Positions 1 through 8,214 of a stretch of 64,000 bases of DNA are shown in pieces. This stretch comes from Pedobacter punctiformis (lineage in GTDB: Bacteria > Bacteroidota > Bacteroidia > Sphingobacteriales > Sphingobacteriaceae). The position numbers and the translations under genes are program-made. The stretch is taken from the NCBI RefSeq assembly GCF_027213715.1, contig NZ_JAPWGM010000001.1, positions 1-64,000 of the forward strand. The letters are read 5' to 3'. Numbering within the stretch: position 1 is the first letter of the stretch; each line of letters starts with the position of its first letter. The notes beneath the pieces are model-generated. The model saw nothing but the letters and a program-made list of their open reading frames with translations. It was not told where the DNA came from and searched no databases.

Positions 1-369
1 TTCTGTATTCTGGTGTTCGATAATCAGGTTGATGAAATTACCATTGTTCCCATCGATATTGGTTGGCCCTGAAGCCATAGCCGGATAAAAAGGGTTAGTG
101 CCCGGGTTGTAGATAATAATCTTGCCCGTACCGCTGAAAGTAGCCCCCGGGGCAATCCAGACATTTTTACTGTAAATCTCCAGCGTACCGTTGATCTCCC
201 AGTTCGCTTTCGGGCCAAAGTAAGTGCCCTCGCTAAAGCGCTGCTCGGTCGTACCCGCTGAAACCACAACCACCGACTCATCAACCGTCATACTCCCAGC
301 GCCACTTTGAGCGTAAAGACCAAAAGAAATTAAACTCAGGCAGCACAATAAATTAATTATTCTTTTCAT
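1..369 (-). CDS. Secreted surface protein, N-terminal part (gene runs off the window)
   Basis: Reading the minus strand from an ATG at 369 gives 123 codons with no stop before the window edge, so the gene is truncated here. The product starts with a clear signal peptide (MKRIINLLCCLSLISFGLYAQ, cleavage after the AQ) and continues with glycine-, threonine- and asparagine-rich sequence (GTYFGPKANWEI, GATFSGTGKIIIYNPG) typical of beta-rich exported proteins of Bacteroidota. It lies in the same direction as the two surface-protein genes behind it, 62 bases away from the nearest. No catalytic motif is visible. A beta-helix or adhesin-type domain is plausible, but the C-terminal part that would identify it is missing. 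Confidence 0.75.
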   Translation of the reverse strand, partial: MKRIINLLCCLSLISFGLYAQSGAGSMTVDESVVVVSAGTTEQRFSEGTYFGPKANWEINGTLEIYSKNVWIAPGATFSGTGKIIIYNPGTNPFYPAMASGPTNIDGNNGNFINLIIEHQNTE

Positions 370-431
370 TTTTTCTCTAATTGGACTTCGTTTTTAATTA
401 CTACAATTAATTTGGAGGTACTCAATTAATT

Positions 432-1499
432 TTATTGAATTGGAATAGCATAAAAATAACGCTCATAATTTCCGCTACCGAAGAGGTTAACCCAATAACC
501 TGGATTTGTACCTAGAGTCGTTCCTCCATTAATATATATTTGTGCTGGTCCACCTGTGTATGTTTCCAGTTCCTGATTTGCCCATAAATAATATGTTTTG
601 TTTGCACCGCTGGTATTGTTTATAGCAATGGCACCAGTTACCATAGTTCTGTTCATTCCTCTACCAATTGATCCACCAGAACCTCTCTGACCTGTATAGG
701 CTGTGATGTAATCAGTAGTTGCCACATTTGAACTCGTAGAATTAGATAAAAATGCCGTGCACCATAATTGTGCATCTGAGGTATTCATTCTGTCATTTTG
801 CCCCATAGAAGCTAATGAACCAAAAGAAACCATCCATTTTCCTGGAGGCAGGGTTATAGAACCTCCAGTATATAACGAGATATTTGGAGGATTACCTGCA
901 CCGTAACTTGTAAAGCTAACCACTGATGCACCTGAGGGCAAAGTACCTGTTATTGCTTGTAAAGCTGAATATGTCCAGGAAGTATTTCCATTCGCATCAG
1001 AAGTAAGCACCTTACCAGTAGCTTGCGATCCATCAACAATCTGCAATGCAGATACTGGTGTGGATAATGTACCTGCAGTATTGGTAATTTTAACCATAGA
1101 TGCAGCTGTACCTGTATAACTGAGTGTATTTGCTCCTTGTGTAACAATTCTATTTGATGCAAGTGTTCCATCATTAGTATAGATATTGTTAACAGCATCC
1201 TGCATCCTTACCCATTTACTACTTATTGTACTCCAATAGTAGTAACCTGGCGTTACATTATTTGGAGCAGTTCCAGCAGTAGCTGTATTAAAAACTGTAA
1301 GCCCGTTTACAGGTGTAGAAACTGGTGCTGCTACTGTAATGCTGGTTAAAGCAATACGAGGCAACAAAGCGCCCTTATCTGTGGCAACCATGTCGATTAC
1401 AGATGACGAGGCTGGACTATTTGTACCAAAACCTTGCTGAGCTTTAGTTATTGTTACTGTGCACAACAACAATAGTGTTGATATATATAAATTTTTCAT
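432..1499 (-). CDS. Secreted tail-fibre-like surface protein (355 aa)
   Basis: The protein has a Sec signal peptide (residues 1-20, ending TKAQ). Residues about 22-100 form a module seen widely in exported Bacteroidota proteins: an SSVIDM segment, KGALLPRIAL, GLTVFNTAT, PGYYYW and KWVRM. The rest is low in charge and rich in Thr, Ser, Gly and Asn, as in beta-structured fibres, and ends in a compact C-terminal domain (YINGG, GYWVNLFGSGNYERY). The same N-terminal module occurs at the start of the adjacent 1796-residue collagen-like protein, so the two are related surface genes. No enzyme motif and no obvious type IX sorting domain is visible. The function is unknown; an adhesin or surface fibre is the reasonable guess. 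Confidence 0.75.
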   Translation of the reverse strand: MKNLYISTLLLLCTVTITKAQQGFGTNSPASSSVIDMVATDKGALLPRIALTSITVAAPVSTPVNGLTVFNTATAGTAPNNVTPGYYYWSTISSKWVRMQDAVNNIYTNDGTLASNRIVTQGANTLSYTGTAASMVKITNTAGTLSTPVSALQIVDGSQATGKVLTSDANGNTSWTYSALQAITGTLPSGASVVSFTSYGAGNPPNISLYTGGSITLPPGKWMVSFGSLASMGQNDRMNTSDAQLWCTAFLSNSTSSNVATTDYITAYTGQRGSGGSIGRGMNRTMVTGAIAINNTSGANKTYYLWANQELETYTGGPAQIYINGGTTLGTNPGYWVNLFGSGNYERYFYAIPIQ

Positions 1500-1525
1500 C
1501 TTTTAACAATAATTGAATTTTCTTA

Positions 1526-4500
1526 TTAAATACGGCTAACGATAAACCAATTCACACCATCACATTGGAAAACCCACCCTTGCCATGACAGTGTTCCTGT
1601 AATACCTGTAGCAGCCGCATTCCCATCAATGGTACCGCCTGAGGAAATTACATTAACTCCATTTCCAGTGGTATCTATTTTCTTAACTGTATATTTTTTA
1701 CCTTTTATTGATGCACTTGCGGCAGGCAAGGTTACTTTTACAGCAGCACTTGTTGCATCTATTAGAATCGTTTCATCTGTTACCACAGCTGAGTAATTTG
1801 CAGTTTCCGTGCGGATAGCACTAGCTGGTAAAGCGGAAATTGTTTTCAATACGCCACTTGCATCAGCTACTACTATTCTCTCGCTGCCTACTCCTGTATA
1901 TGCGACTGTATTGATATCACGGATTCTAACACCTTTCGAACCAATATCCAAACGCTCAGTTGGCGCAATAGCTAAATCAGTACCAATACTTCCGTTTTTA
2001 AGTACAGTTATGGCATTACTTCTAGTTGTAGATGTACCATTACCAATCTGGAATGCAGCATCAGTCCCGGTAGGTACACTTGTATTTCCGGTAGTGATGG
2101 CATTGTACAGACCCGTTACGACTTCTCCAATTGAAGAAGCAATTGTATTTTGACCAGTAGCAAAACTATGCTGTCCACTTGCTCTATTGCCCTGTCCTGA
2201 CACAAACGTATTTATCGCAGAAGCTGTATTGTTAATACCGCCGGCAATGAATGCATTAGCTTGTGAAGCAGTTGAAGTTGCTCCAAAGTTTTTTGAATTG
2301 TAACCAGATGCGATTGTTCCGTTCGTTCCTATAGCAATAGAGTGATCTCCTGAGGCTATTGAATTAAAACCACCAGCAATAGAATTCTCTCCAGAAGCTA
2401 CATTATTGTTACCGCCAATGATAAAAGAGTTTAGACCTACTGAGCCTACATGACCAGTTCCTGTAACTACAGCACCCTTAACATCTAAAGAGCTACCAGC
2501 TAAAGCTGTGTTTTTAGCAATCGCAACCGTACCCATTTGGTAAACATTATCTGTATTAGCAATCGCTTTATCGGTTGTTCCCTGTATCTGCAAAGGCTCA
2601 GGACTATTAACCAAATCATTAATATCTTTCCAAACCAATTGTGCATTTAAACCTCCCGGAGTAGTTAGCACCTGATTGGTCGCACCGTTAATTCTTGGAA
2701 AAGTATAACTGCCTTCAACTGTTCCATCTGTTTTATTAAAGTCAAAGCTTACCCCTTTCAGTTTTTCAAGTTTAATATTCGTTGCTTCTGCTGATGTTCT
2801 TGCATGAGAGAGCGTAACATTGCTTAGTGAACCATCATTATAACCCCAAACAGAAGAAGTAATGTTTCCAGCTGGATTATTAGCGACCATACTAACATTA
2901 CCGCCACTTGCATTTGAAAAAGCAGCCACACTACCAGTGCCACCACTTGCATCAGTAGTTTGAAAATTAACAATCCCTGGTCGTAAAATACTGATAGAAG
3001 TTGCTGTAGCAGCAGTAATATCTACGTTGTTGCTCACATACATCATACTGGTCGGTATACCCAAGCCTGCATCGCCCGTTTCGACACCATAATAGTTTCC
3101 ACCATTTAAGTATTTTGCTTTTAAATCACCTACTACTTCTAATTGTTTAGTTGTAGCTGGTGTAGCACTTGTAGAACCAATAGAAACTTTTCCTTGCTGA
3201 TAAATATTATCCGTATTTAATATCGCCTTATTAGCAGTACCCTGAATTTGCCAAGGTTCTAAATTGGTTATCGATGCCTGGGTAAGCAAAGCACCACCAT
3301 CAGTACCTACTGTTAAAAGCTGCCCTGCATTTGTACTGCGAACCACAGCTGTTGAAGTAACAGGAGTAGTAGCATCATTAATATGCGTAATTACTCCGGT
3401 TGATATATCCTGACTAAATGCAGATGCTTTAGTATTAATCTGATAAGGTGTTGCAGTTGTTCCATTTCCGGTAACTATAGTATTAAGACCATTAGTAATT
3501 AAACCTATACCACCCTGAGTACCTGTATCACCTTTTGGACCCTGAGGACCCATTGCCCCCGGCGCTCCCGTTAAACCAATAGGACCTTGTGCACCTGTTG
3601 TTCCTGTATCTCCTTTTGGACCCTGAGCACCAGTAGCTCCCGGTGCTCCCGTTAAACCAATAGGGCCTTGTGCACCAGTATCACCTTTATCTCCCTGAGG
3701 GCCCTGAGCTCCAGGCGCTCCGGTTGGACCAATAGGACCCTGAGCACCATCAACTCCATTTGCTCCAGGTATACCCTGAGCACCTGCTGGCCCTGCTGCA
3801 CCAGTTAAGCCAATTGGGCCTTGTGCTCCAGTATCCCCCTTGTCTCCTTTTGGACCATTGATATTCGTCCAGGTATTGGTTGTTGGGTTATAAACCCAGG
3901 TACCACTGTCATTCGTTACAATCGTAACTCCTGTGCCAGGTGCACCAGGCGTACCTGATCCCGGAGTACCAGGTGCTCCGCTTGTGCCAGGCATTCCCTG
4001 AACACCAACTACGCCTGCATCTCCTTTATCTCCTTTTGGACCATTGATATTCGTCCAGGTATTGGTTGTTGGGTTATACACCCAGGTGCCACTGTCATTC
4101 GTTACAATCGTAACCCCTGTGCCAGGTGCACCAGGCGTACCTGATCCCGGAGTACCAGGTGCTCCGCTTGTGCCAGGCATGCCCTGAACTCCAACTACGC
4201 CTGCATCGCCTTTATCTCCCTTGTCTCCTTTTGGACCATTGATGTTGGTCCAGGTATTGGTCGTTGGGTTATACACCCAGGTACCACTGTCATTCGTTAC
4301 AATCGTAACCCCTGTGCCAGGTGCTCCAGGCGTACCTGATCCCGGAGTACCAGGTGTGCCGCTTGTGCCAGGCATTCCCTGAACACCAACTACGCCTGCA
4401 TCACCTTTATCTCCCTTGTCTCCTTTTGGACCATTGATATTCGTCCAGGTATTTGTGGTTGGATTATACACCCAGGTACCACTGTCATTCGTCACAATCG

Positions 4501-6916
4501 TAACTCCTGTGCCTGGTGCACCAGGCGTACCTGATCCCGGAGTACCAGGTGCTCCACTTGTGCCAGGCATGCCCTGAACACCAACCACTCCTGCATCTCC
4601 TTTATCTCCTTTTGGACCGTTTATGTTTGTCCAGGTATTGGTCGTTGGATTATACACCCAGGTACCACTGTCATTCGTCACAATCGTAACCCCTGTCCCA
4701 GGTGCTCCAGGCGTACCTGACCCCGGTGTACCAGGTGTGCCACTCGTGCCAGGCATGCCCTGAACACCAACTACGCCTGCATCTCCTTTATCTCCTTTTG
4801 GACCATTGATATTCGTCCAGCTATTGGTTGTTGGGTTATAAACCCAGGTACCACTGTCATTCGTTACAATCGTAACCCCTGTCCCAGGGGCTCCAGCTGT
4901 GCCGGAACCCGGAGTACCAGGTGTGCCACTCGTGCCAGGCATGCCCTGAACACCAACTACTCCTGCATCGCCCTTATCTCCTTTTGGACCGTTGATATTC
5001 GTCCAGGTATTGGTCGTTGGGTTATAAACCCAGGTACCACTGTCATTCGTTACAATCGTAACCCCTGTGCCAGGTGCACCAGGCGTACCTGATCCCGGAG
5101 TACCAGGTGTGCCGCTTGTGCCAGGCATACCCTGAACACCAACTATTCCTGCATCACCTTTATCTCCCTTGTCTCCTTTTGGACCATTGATATTCGTCCA
5201 GGTATTTGTGGTTGGGTTATACACCCAGGTACCACTGTCATTCGTCACAATCGTAACTCCTGTGCCAGGTGCACCAGGCGTACCGGAACCCGGAATACCA
5301 GGTGCTCCACTTGTGCCAGGCATTCCCTGAACACCAACTACGCCTGCATCTCCTTTATCTCCTTTTGGACCGTTTATGTTTGTCCAGGTATTGGTTGTTG
5401 GGTTATAAACCCAGGTACCACTGTCATTCGTCACAATCGTAACCCCTGTGCCAGGTGCTCCAGCAGTGCCGGAACCCGGAGTACCAGGTGCTCCACTTGT
5501 GCCAGGCATTCCCTGAACTCCAACTACGCCTGCATCACCTTTATCTCCCTTATCTCCTTTTGGACCATTGATATTCGTCCAGGTATTGGTTGTTGGGTTA
5601 TACACCCAGGTACCACTGTCATTCGTTACAATCGTAACCCCTGTCCCAGGTGCACCAGGCGTACCGGAACCCGGAATACCAGGTGCTCCGCTTGTGCCAG
5701 GCATTCCCTGAACACCAACTACGCCTGCATCTCCTTTATCTCCTTTTGGACCGTTTATGTTTGTCCAGGTATTGGTTGTTGGGTTATAAACCCAGGTACC
5801 ACTGTCATTCGTCACAATCGTAACCCCTGTGCCAGGTGCTCCAGGCGTACCTGATCCCGGAGTACCAGGTGCTCCACTTGTGCCAGGCATTCCCTGAACA
5901 CCAACTACACCTGCATCTCCCTTATCTCCTTTGTCTCCCTTCGGACCATTGATATTTGTCCAGGTATTCGTCGTTGGGTTATACACCCAGGTACCACTGT
6001 CATTCGTTACAATCGTAACCCCTGTTCCAGGCGCACCAGCAGTGCCGGAACCCGGAGTACCAGGCGCTCCGCTTGCGCCAGGCATTCCCTGAACACCAAC
6101 TACACCTGCATCTCCTTTCAGGCCTTTAATATTTCCTGTTACTACCCAGGTATTTCCTTGTTTGGTATAAACATCTCCGTTTGTTGTATTAACATAACTA
6201 TCACCATTTGCACCTGTATTTAATCCTGGTGCACCTGATCCTCCGGTAATAGATTTACCATCAATCCCATCTTTTCCATTATCGCCTTTCGGGCCTTTGA
6301 TATTCCCACTTAATACCCAAACATTTCCTTCTTTTGTATAAACATCTCCAGTACTGGTATTAATATAAGTATCCCCATTTGAACCCGCTCCGTTTACAGG
6401 CGTATTTGGACCTGCTGTTACAGAAGTACCATTCTTTCCATCGGCTCCCTTTCCTCCACTAATATTTGTCCAGGTATTGGTCGTTGGGTTATAAACCCAG
6501 GTACCACTGTCATTGGTCACAATTGTAACGCCAGATCCTGGACCACCCGGTTGACCGGGGATACCAGGTGTACCTGTTTTACCAGGTTGACTTTCAACCA
6601 ATATCGAACTGCTGCTTCTTACAAAAACCCATTTAGTACCATCATTGTAATAAATACCCGGTACAACATCGTTTTCGGTGGCTGTATTGTAAACCATCAT
6701 CCCCGCAACATGTGCACTTAATGGAAAAGCATTCGTAGAGGCCTTTAAGGCAACACGGGTATGTAAAAAACCTTTGTTAGAACTCTCCAGCTCTAAAATT
6801 GCATCCTTATTCGGTAAATTACCTCCTGCAACTGTTCCATCTTTTACTTTTTGTTGTGCAGAAACACCAAAAGCGCTTAACAAAATTGCTAAGCTAAAGA
6901 TAAAGCGTCTATTCAT
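1526..6916 (-). CDS. Collagen-like surface fibre with YadA-head-like repeats (1796 aa)
   Basis: A signal peptide (residues 1-21, ending GVSAQ) is followed by the N-terminal module shared with the downstream neighbour (AILELESSNKGFLHTRVAL, MMVYNTAT, PGIYYNDGTKWVFV). From about residue 107 to 1140 the chain is Gly-X-Y collagen sequence (PKGDKGD, GAPGTPGSG) regularly interrupted by a non-collagenous block, TWVYNPTTNTWTNI, present 13 times. Twelve copies are in near-perfect tandem. Residues about 1510-1590 carry repeats such as SIAGGFNSIASGDHSIAIGT that resemble the left-handed roll of YadA/Hia heads. The last 110 residues form a compact beta domain ending WFIVSRI. This is probably a trimeric, rod-like surface fibre. 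No membrane anchor or type IX C-terminal signal was recognised, so the attachment mechanism is open. Confidence 0.85.
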   Translation of the reverse strand: MNRRFIFSLAILLSAFGVSAQQKVKDGTVAGGNLPNKDAILELESSNKGFLHTRVALKASTNAFPLSAHVAGMMVYNTATENDVVPGIYYNDGTKWVFVRSSSSILVESQPGKTGTPGIPGQPGGPGSGVTIVTNDSGTWVYNPTTNTWTNISGGKGADGKNGTSVTAGPNTPVNGAGSNGDTYINTSTGDVYTKEGNVWVLSGNIKGPKGDNGKDGIDGKSITGGSGAPGLNTGANGDSYVNTTNGDVYTKQGNTWVVTGNIKGLKGDAGVVGVQGMPGASGAPGTPGSGTAGAPGTGVTIVTNDSGTWVYNPTTNTWTNINGPKGDKGDKGDAGVVGVQGMPGTSGAPGTPGSGTPGAPGTGVTIVTNDSGTWVYNPTTNTWTNINGPKGDKGDAGVVGVQGMPGTSGAPGIPGSGTPGAPGTGVTIVTNDSGTWVYNPTTNTWTNINGPKGDKGDKGDAGVVGVQGMPGTSGAPGTPGSGTAGAPGTGVTIVTNDSGTWVYNPTTNTWTNINGPKGDKGDAGVVGVQGMPGTSGAPGIPGSGTPGAPGTGVTIVTNDSGTWVYNPTTNTWTNINGPKGDKGDKGDAGIVGVQGMPGTSGTPGTPGSGTPGAPGTGVTIVTNDSGTWVYNPTTNTWTNINGPKGDKGDAGVVGVQGMPGTSGTPGTPGSGTAGAPGTGVTIVTNDSGTWVYNPTTNSWTNINGPKGDKGDAGVVGVQGMPGTSGTPGTPGSGTPGAPGTGVTIVTNDSGTWVYNPTTNTWTNINGPKGDKGDAGVVGVQGMPGTSGAPGTPGSGTPGAPGTGVTIVTNDSGTWVYNPTTNTWTNINGPKGDKGDKGDAGVVGVQGMPGTSGTPGTPGSGTPGAPGTGVTIVTNDSGTWVYNPTTNTWTNINGPKGDKGDKGDAGVVGVQGMPGTSGAPGTPGSGTPGAPGTGVTIVTNDSGTWVYNPTTNTWTNINGPKGDKGDAGVVGVQGMPGTSGAPGTPGSGTPGAPGTGVTIVTNDSGTWVYNPTTNTWTNINGPKGDKGDTGAQGPIGLTGAAGPAGAQGIPGANGVDGAQGPIGPTGAPGAQGPQGDKGDTGAQGPIGLTGAPGATGAQGPKGDTGTTGAQGPIGLTGAPGAMGPQGPKGDTGTQGGIGLITNGLNTIVTGNGTTATPYQINTKASAFSQDISTGVITHINDATTPVTSTAVVRSTNAGQLLTVGTDGGALLTQASITNLEPWQIQGTANKAILNTDNIYQQGKVSIGSTSATPATTKQLEVVGDLKAKYLNGGNYYGVETGDAGLGIPTSMMYVSNNVDITAATATSISILRPGIVNFQTTDASGGTGSVAAFSNASGGNVSMVANNPAGNITSSVWGYNDGSLSNVTLSHARTSAEATNIKLEKLKGVSFDFNKTDGTVEGSYTFPRINGATNQVLTTPGGLNAQLVWKDINDLVNSPEPLQIQGTTDKAIANTDNVYQMGTVAIAKNTALAGSSLDVKGAVVTGTGHVGSVGLNSFIIGGNNNVASGENSIAGGFNSIASGDHSIAIGTNGTIASGYNSKNFGATSTASQANAFIAGGINNTASAINTFVSGQGNRASGQHSFATGQNTIASSIGEVVTGLYNAITTGNTSVPTGTDAAFQIGNGTSTTRSNAITVLKNGSIGTDLAIAPTERLDIGSKGVRIRDINTVAYTGVGSERIVVADASGVLKTISALPASAIRTETANYSAVVTDETILIDATSAAVKVTLPAASASIKGKKYTVKKIDTTGNGVNVISSGGTIDGNAAATGITGTLSWQGWVFQCDGVNWFIVSRI
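3852..6120 (-). repeat. Tandem array of twelve 186/195-bp coding units
   Basis: The recurring GGACC(A/G)TT anchor in the plus strand lies at 3852, 4038, 4233, 4428, 4614, 4800, 4986, 5181, 5367, 5562, 5748 and 5943. The intervals are therefore exactly 186 or 195 bp (62 or 65 codons). The 9-bp difference is one extra Gly-Asp-Lys triplet, so every unit keeps the reading frame and the collagen register. Copies are nearly identical in DNA, with scattered silent changes and Ala/Thr/Pro swaps, which points to recent expansion or gene conversion. A thirteenth, diverged copy of the non-collagenous block lies near 6455-6530. Confidence 0.95.
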
Positions 6917-7325
6917 AATAGTTAAGTTATTTTTGTTTGGTATGATTTAGTGTTAATTCTCTAAATGCATCTGCATCCCTAAAGACAAAAACCTATCCAA
7001 TGTAACTTATGCCACTACATATAGCGGAATGTCCCAATCACACAAAACAACAAGAGGAAATATGAGGAATAAAGTCTCAACAAGTAAAACAGCAACATGG
7101 AAATAGGGGAATTTTTTACCCAATTAAACCACAATACTTGCTTTACAGAGACCTGCTTTTACCATACTTAATCATAAGTAAGAAATTGAGGAATATAAAT
7201 TGAGGAAAAGTGGGGAGATATAGCCAAAATACTCCACAGAGCAGGGCATTTTTTTTTATAAATCAAGGAATTAAATAAAACTGAAATCTACATTTTTGGG
7301 GAAATGTTAGGATTGATGCTTTATC
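6917..7325. other. Gene-free stretch upstream of the collagen-like gene
   Basis: There is no convincing ORF in either direction over about 400 bases. The stretch must hold the promoter of the minus-strand collagen-like gene, but I could not find a clear TAnnTTTG element. An 11-base direct repeat (AAATTGAGGAA) occurs at 7183-7193 and 7197-7207, one 14-base period apart, and related GAGGAA motifs occur near 7055-7066. These could be regulator sites. Confidence 0.4.
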
Positions 7326-7517
7326 TTACAGTAATCCATATAAGCCATTTGCGTAAGCGCGTATTGATGCTGAAACGCTTCTCATTTTATCGGGTGATGG
7401 CCCTTTTACCCTATAAGCTTCAGGATGTAATTCTAATGGCTGGTTACTAACTTCTTCTGATGTACTTTTATTGCTTAATGAAGCATTTTGTTCTGCATTT
7501 ATTTCTAATGGTGTCAT
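7326..7517 (-). CDS. Small hypothetical protein (63 aa)
   Basis: This is a 63-residue open frame with a polar N-terminal half (MTPLEINAEQNASLSNKSTS) and a more ordered C-terminal half (SVSASIRAYANGLYGLL). It has no signal peptide, membrane segment or recognisable motif. The composition is protein-like rather than random, and the frame stands alone between two gene-poor stretches with A-rich sequence before the start. I do not recognise the family. A chance ORF of this length is possible, so the call is tentative. Confidence 0.4.
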   Translation of the reverse strand: MTPLEINAEQNASLSNKSTSEEVSNQPLELHPEAYRVKGPSPDKMRSVSASIRAYANGLYGLL

Positions 7518-7612
7518 GTTATATTTTTATATCTACAACAGCTATTAACTAATTAAGTTTGCTGAAAAATCATTTCATAACATGAATTTTGATCTAAATA
7601 TAAGTAAACAAA

Positions 7613-7642
7613 AAAGCCACTTTACAATTGCAAAGTGGCTTT
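7613..7642 (-). terminator. Rho-independent terminator of the DUF2911 gene
   Basis: Perfect 11-base arms (AAAGCCACTTT at 7613-7623 and AAAGTGGCTTT at 7632-7642) enclose an 8-base loop. On the minus strand the stem is followed by a T-rich run, and it sits just downstream of the DUF2911 stop codon at 7661. Confidence 0.85.
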
Positions 7643-7660
7643 GATTCATGATCAGTTTAT

Positions 7661-8179
7661 TTATTTTATAGATACCGGAACAGAAATCATGTCCCAGTCT
7701 AAAGAAAAACCACTATTCGTAATTTTATAAACCAAACGTTCTTGTGTTGCTTTTAATGCTTTTGTTTTAACATTAACTCTTAACTGGTCTTTTGCTTCTT
7801 CATATTTATAAGCACCCCACTGTTTTGGTTCTTTGTTAAAAATAGCTACCCACGGGCCGCTTTCTTTAGGAATTAAAAAGAAGCTGTATTTTCCGGCAGG
7901 TAAAACTTTACCTTCTACCTTAATATCTTTATCGGTTTCGAAAGTTGTTGCTTCGTTTGCTCCGGCGCGCCATACTTTATCGTAAGCTTCTAATCCACCC
8001 CAAATTTTACGTCCTTTAACTGCGGGACTGCTATAATTAATGGTAATGTTTGCACCTTTTACCTTCCCTGTTGCTGTTGCTGCCGGACTTGGTTTTGGTT
8101 GAGCATCCTGAGCCATGGCCGTTACGGAAACGGTAATTGCCGTAAAGATCATAGCAATAGATTTGATCATCGTTTTCAT
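7661..8179 (-). CDS. DUF2911 family exported protein (172 aa)
   Basis: A signal peptide (about residues 1-23, ending AMAQ) is followed by the features that define DUF2911: [16 protein letters not shown], the [13 protein letters not shown] segment, and [12 protein letters not shown], continuing to a C-terminal beta region ([15 protein letters not shown]). The protein is periplasmic or outer-membrane associated. The family is common in Bacteroidota and has no established biochemical role. The gene is followed by a strong terminator and lies 35 bases from the end of the symporter gene upstream on the same strand, so it may be the last gene of the PIG-L/symporter unit. Confidence 0.88.
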   Translation of the reverse strand: MKTMIKSIAMIFTAITVSVTAMAQDAQPKPSPAATATGKVKGANITINYSSPAVKGRKIWGGLEAYDKVWRAGANEATTFETDKDIKVEGKVLPAGKYSFFLIPKESGPWVAIFNKEPKQWGAYKYEEAKDQLRVNVKTKALKATQERLVYKITNSGFSLDWDMISVPVSIK

Positions 8180-8214
8180 AGTATTATTTTATTTGTTTTT
8201 GTTGTATTTTGATT

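Noticed and set aside
1809..2153. A 114-codon plus-strand frame
   Set aside because: Antisense shadow of the C-terminal part of the collagen-like gene; no signal of its own.
3852..6120. A regular repeat array that could be mistaken for a CRISPR or minisatellite
   Set aside because: Periods of 186/195 bp are in frame with a long ORF, have no unique spacers, and translate to collagen-like sequence.
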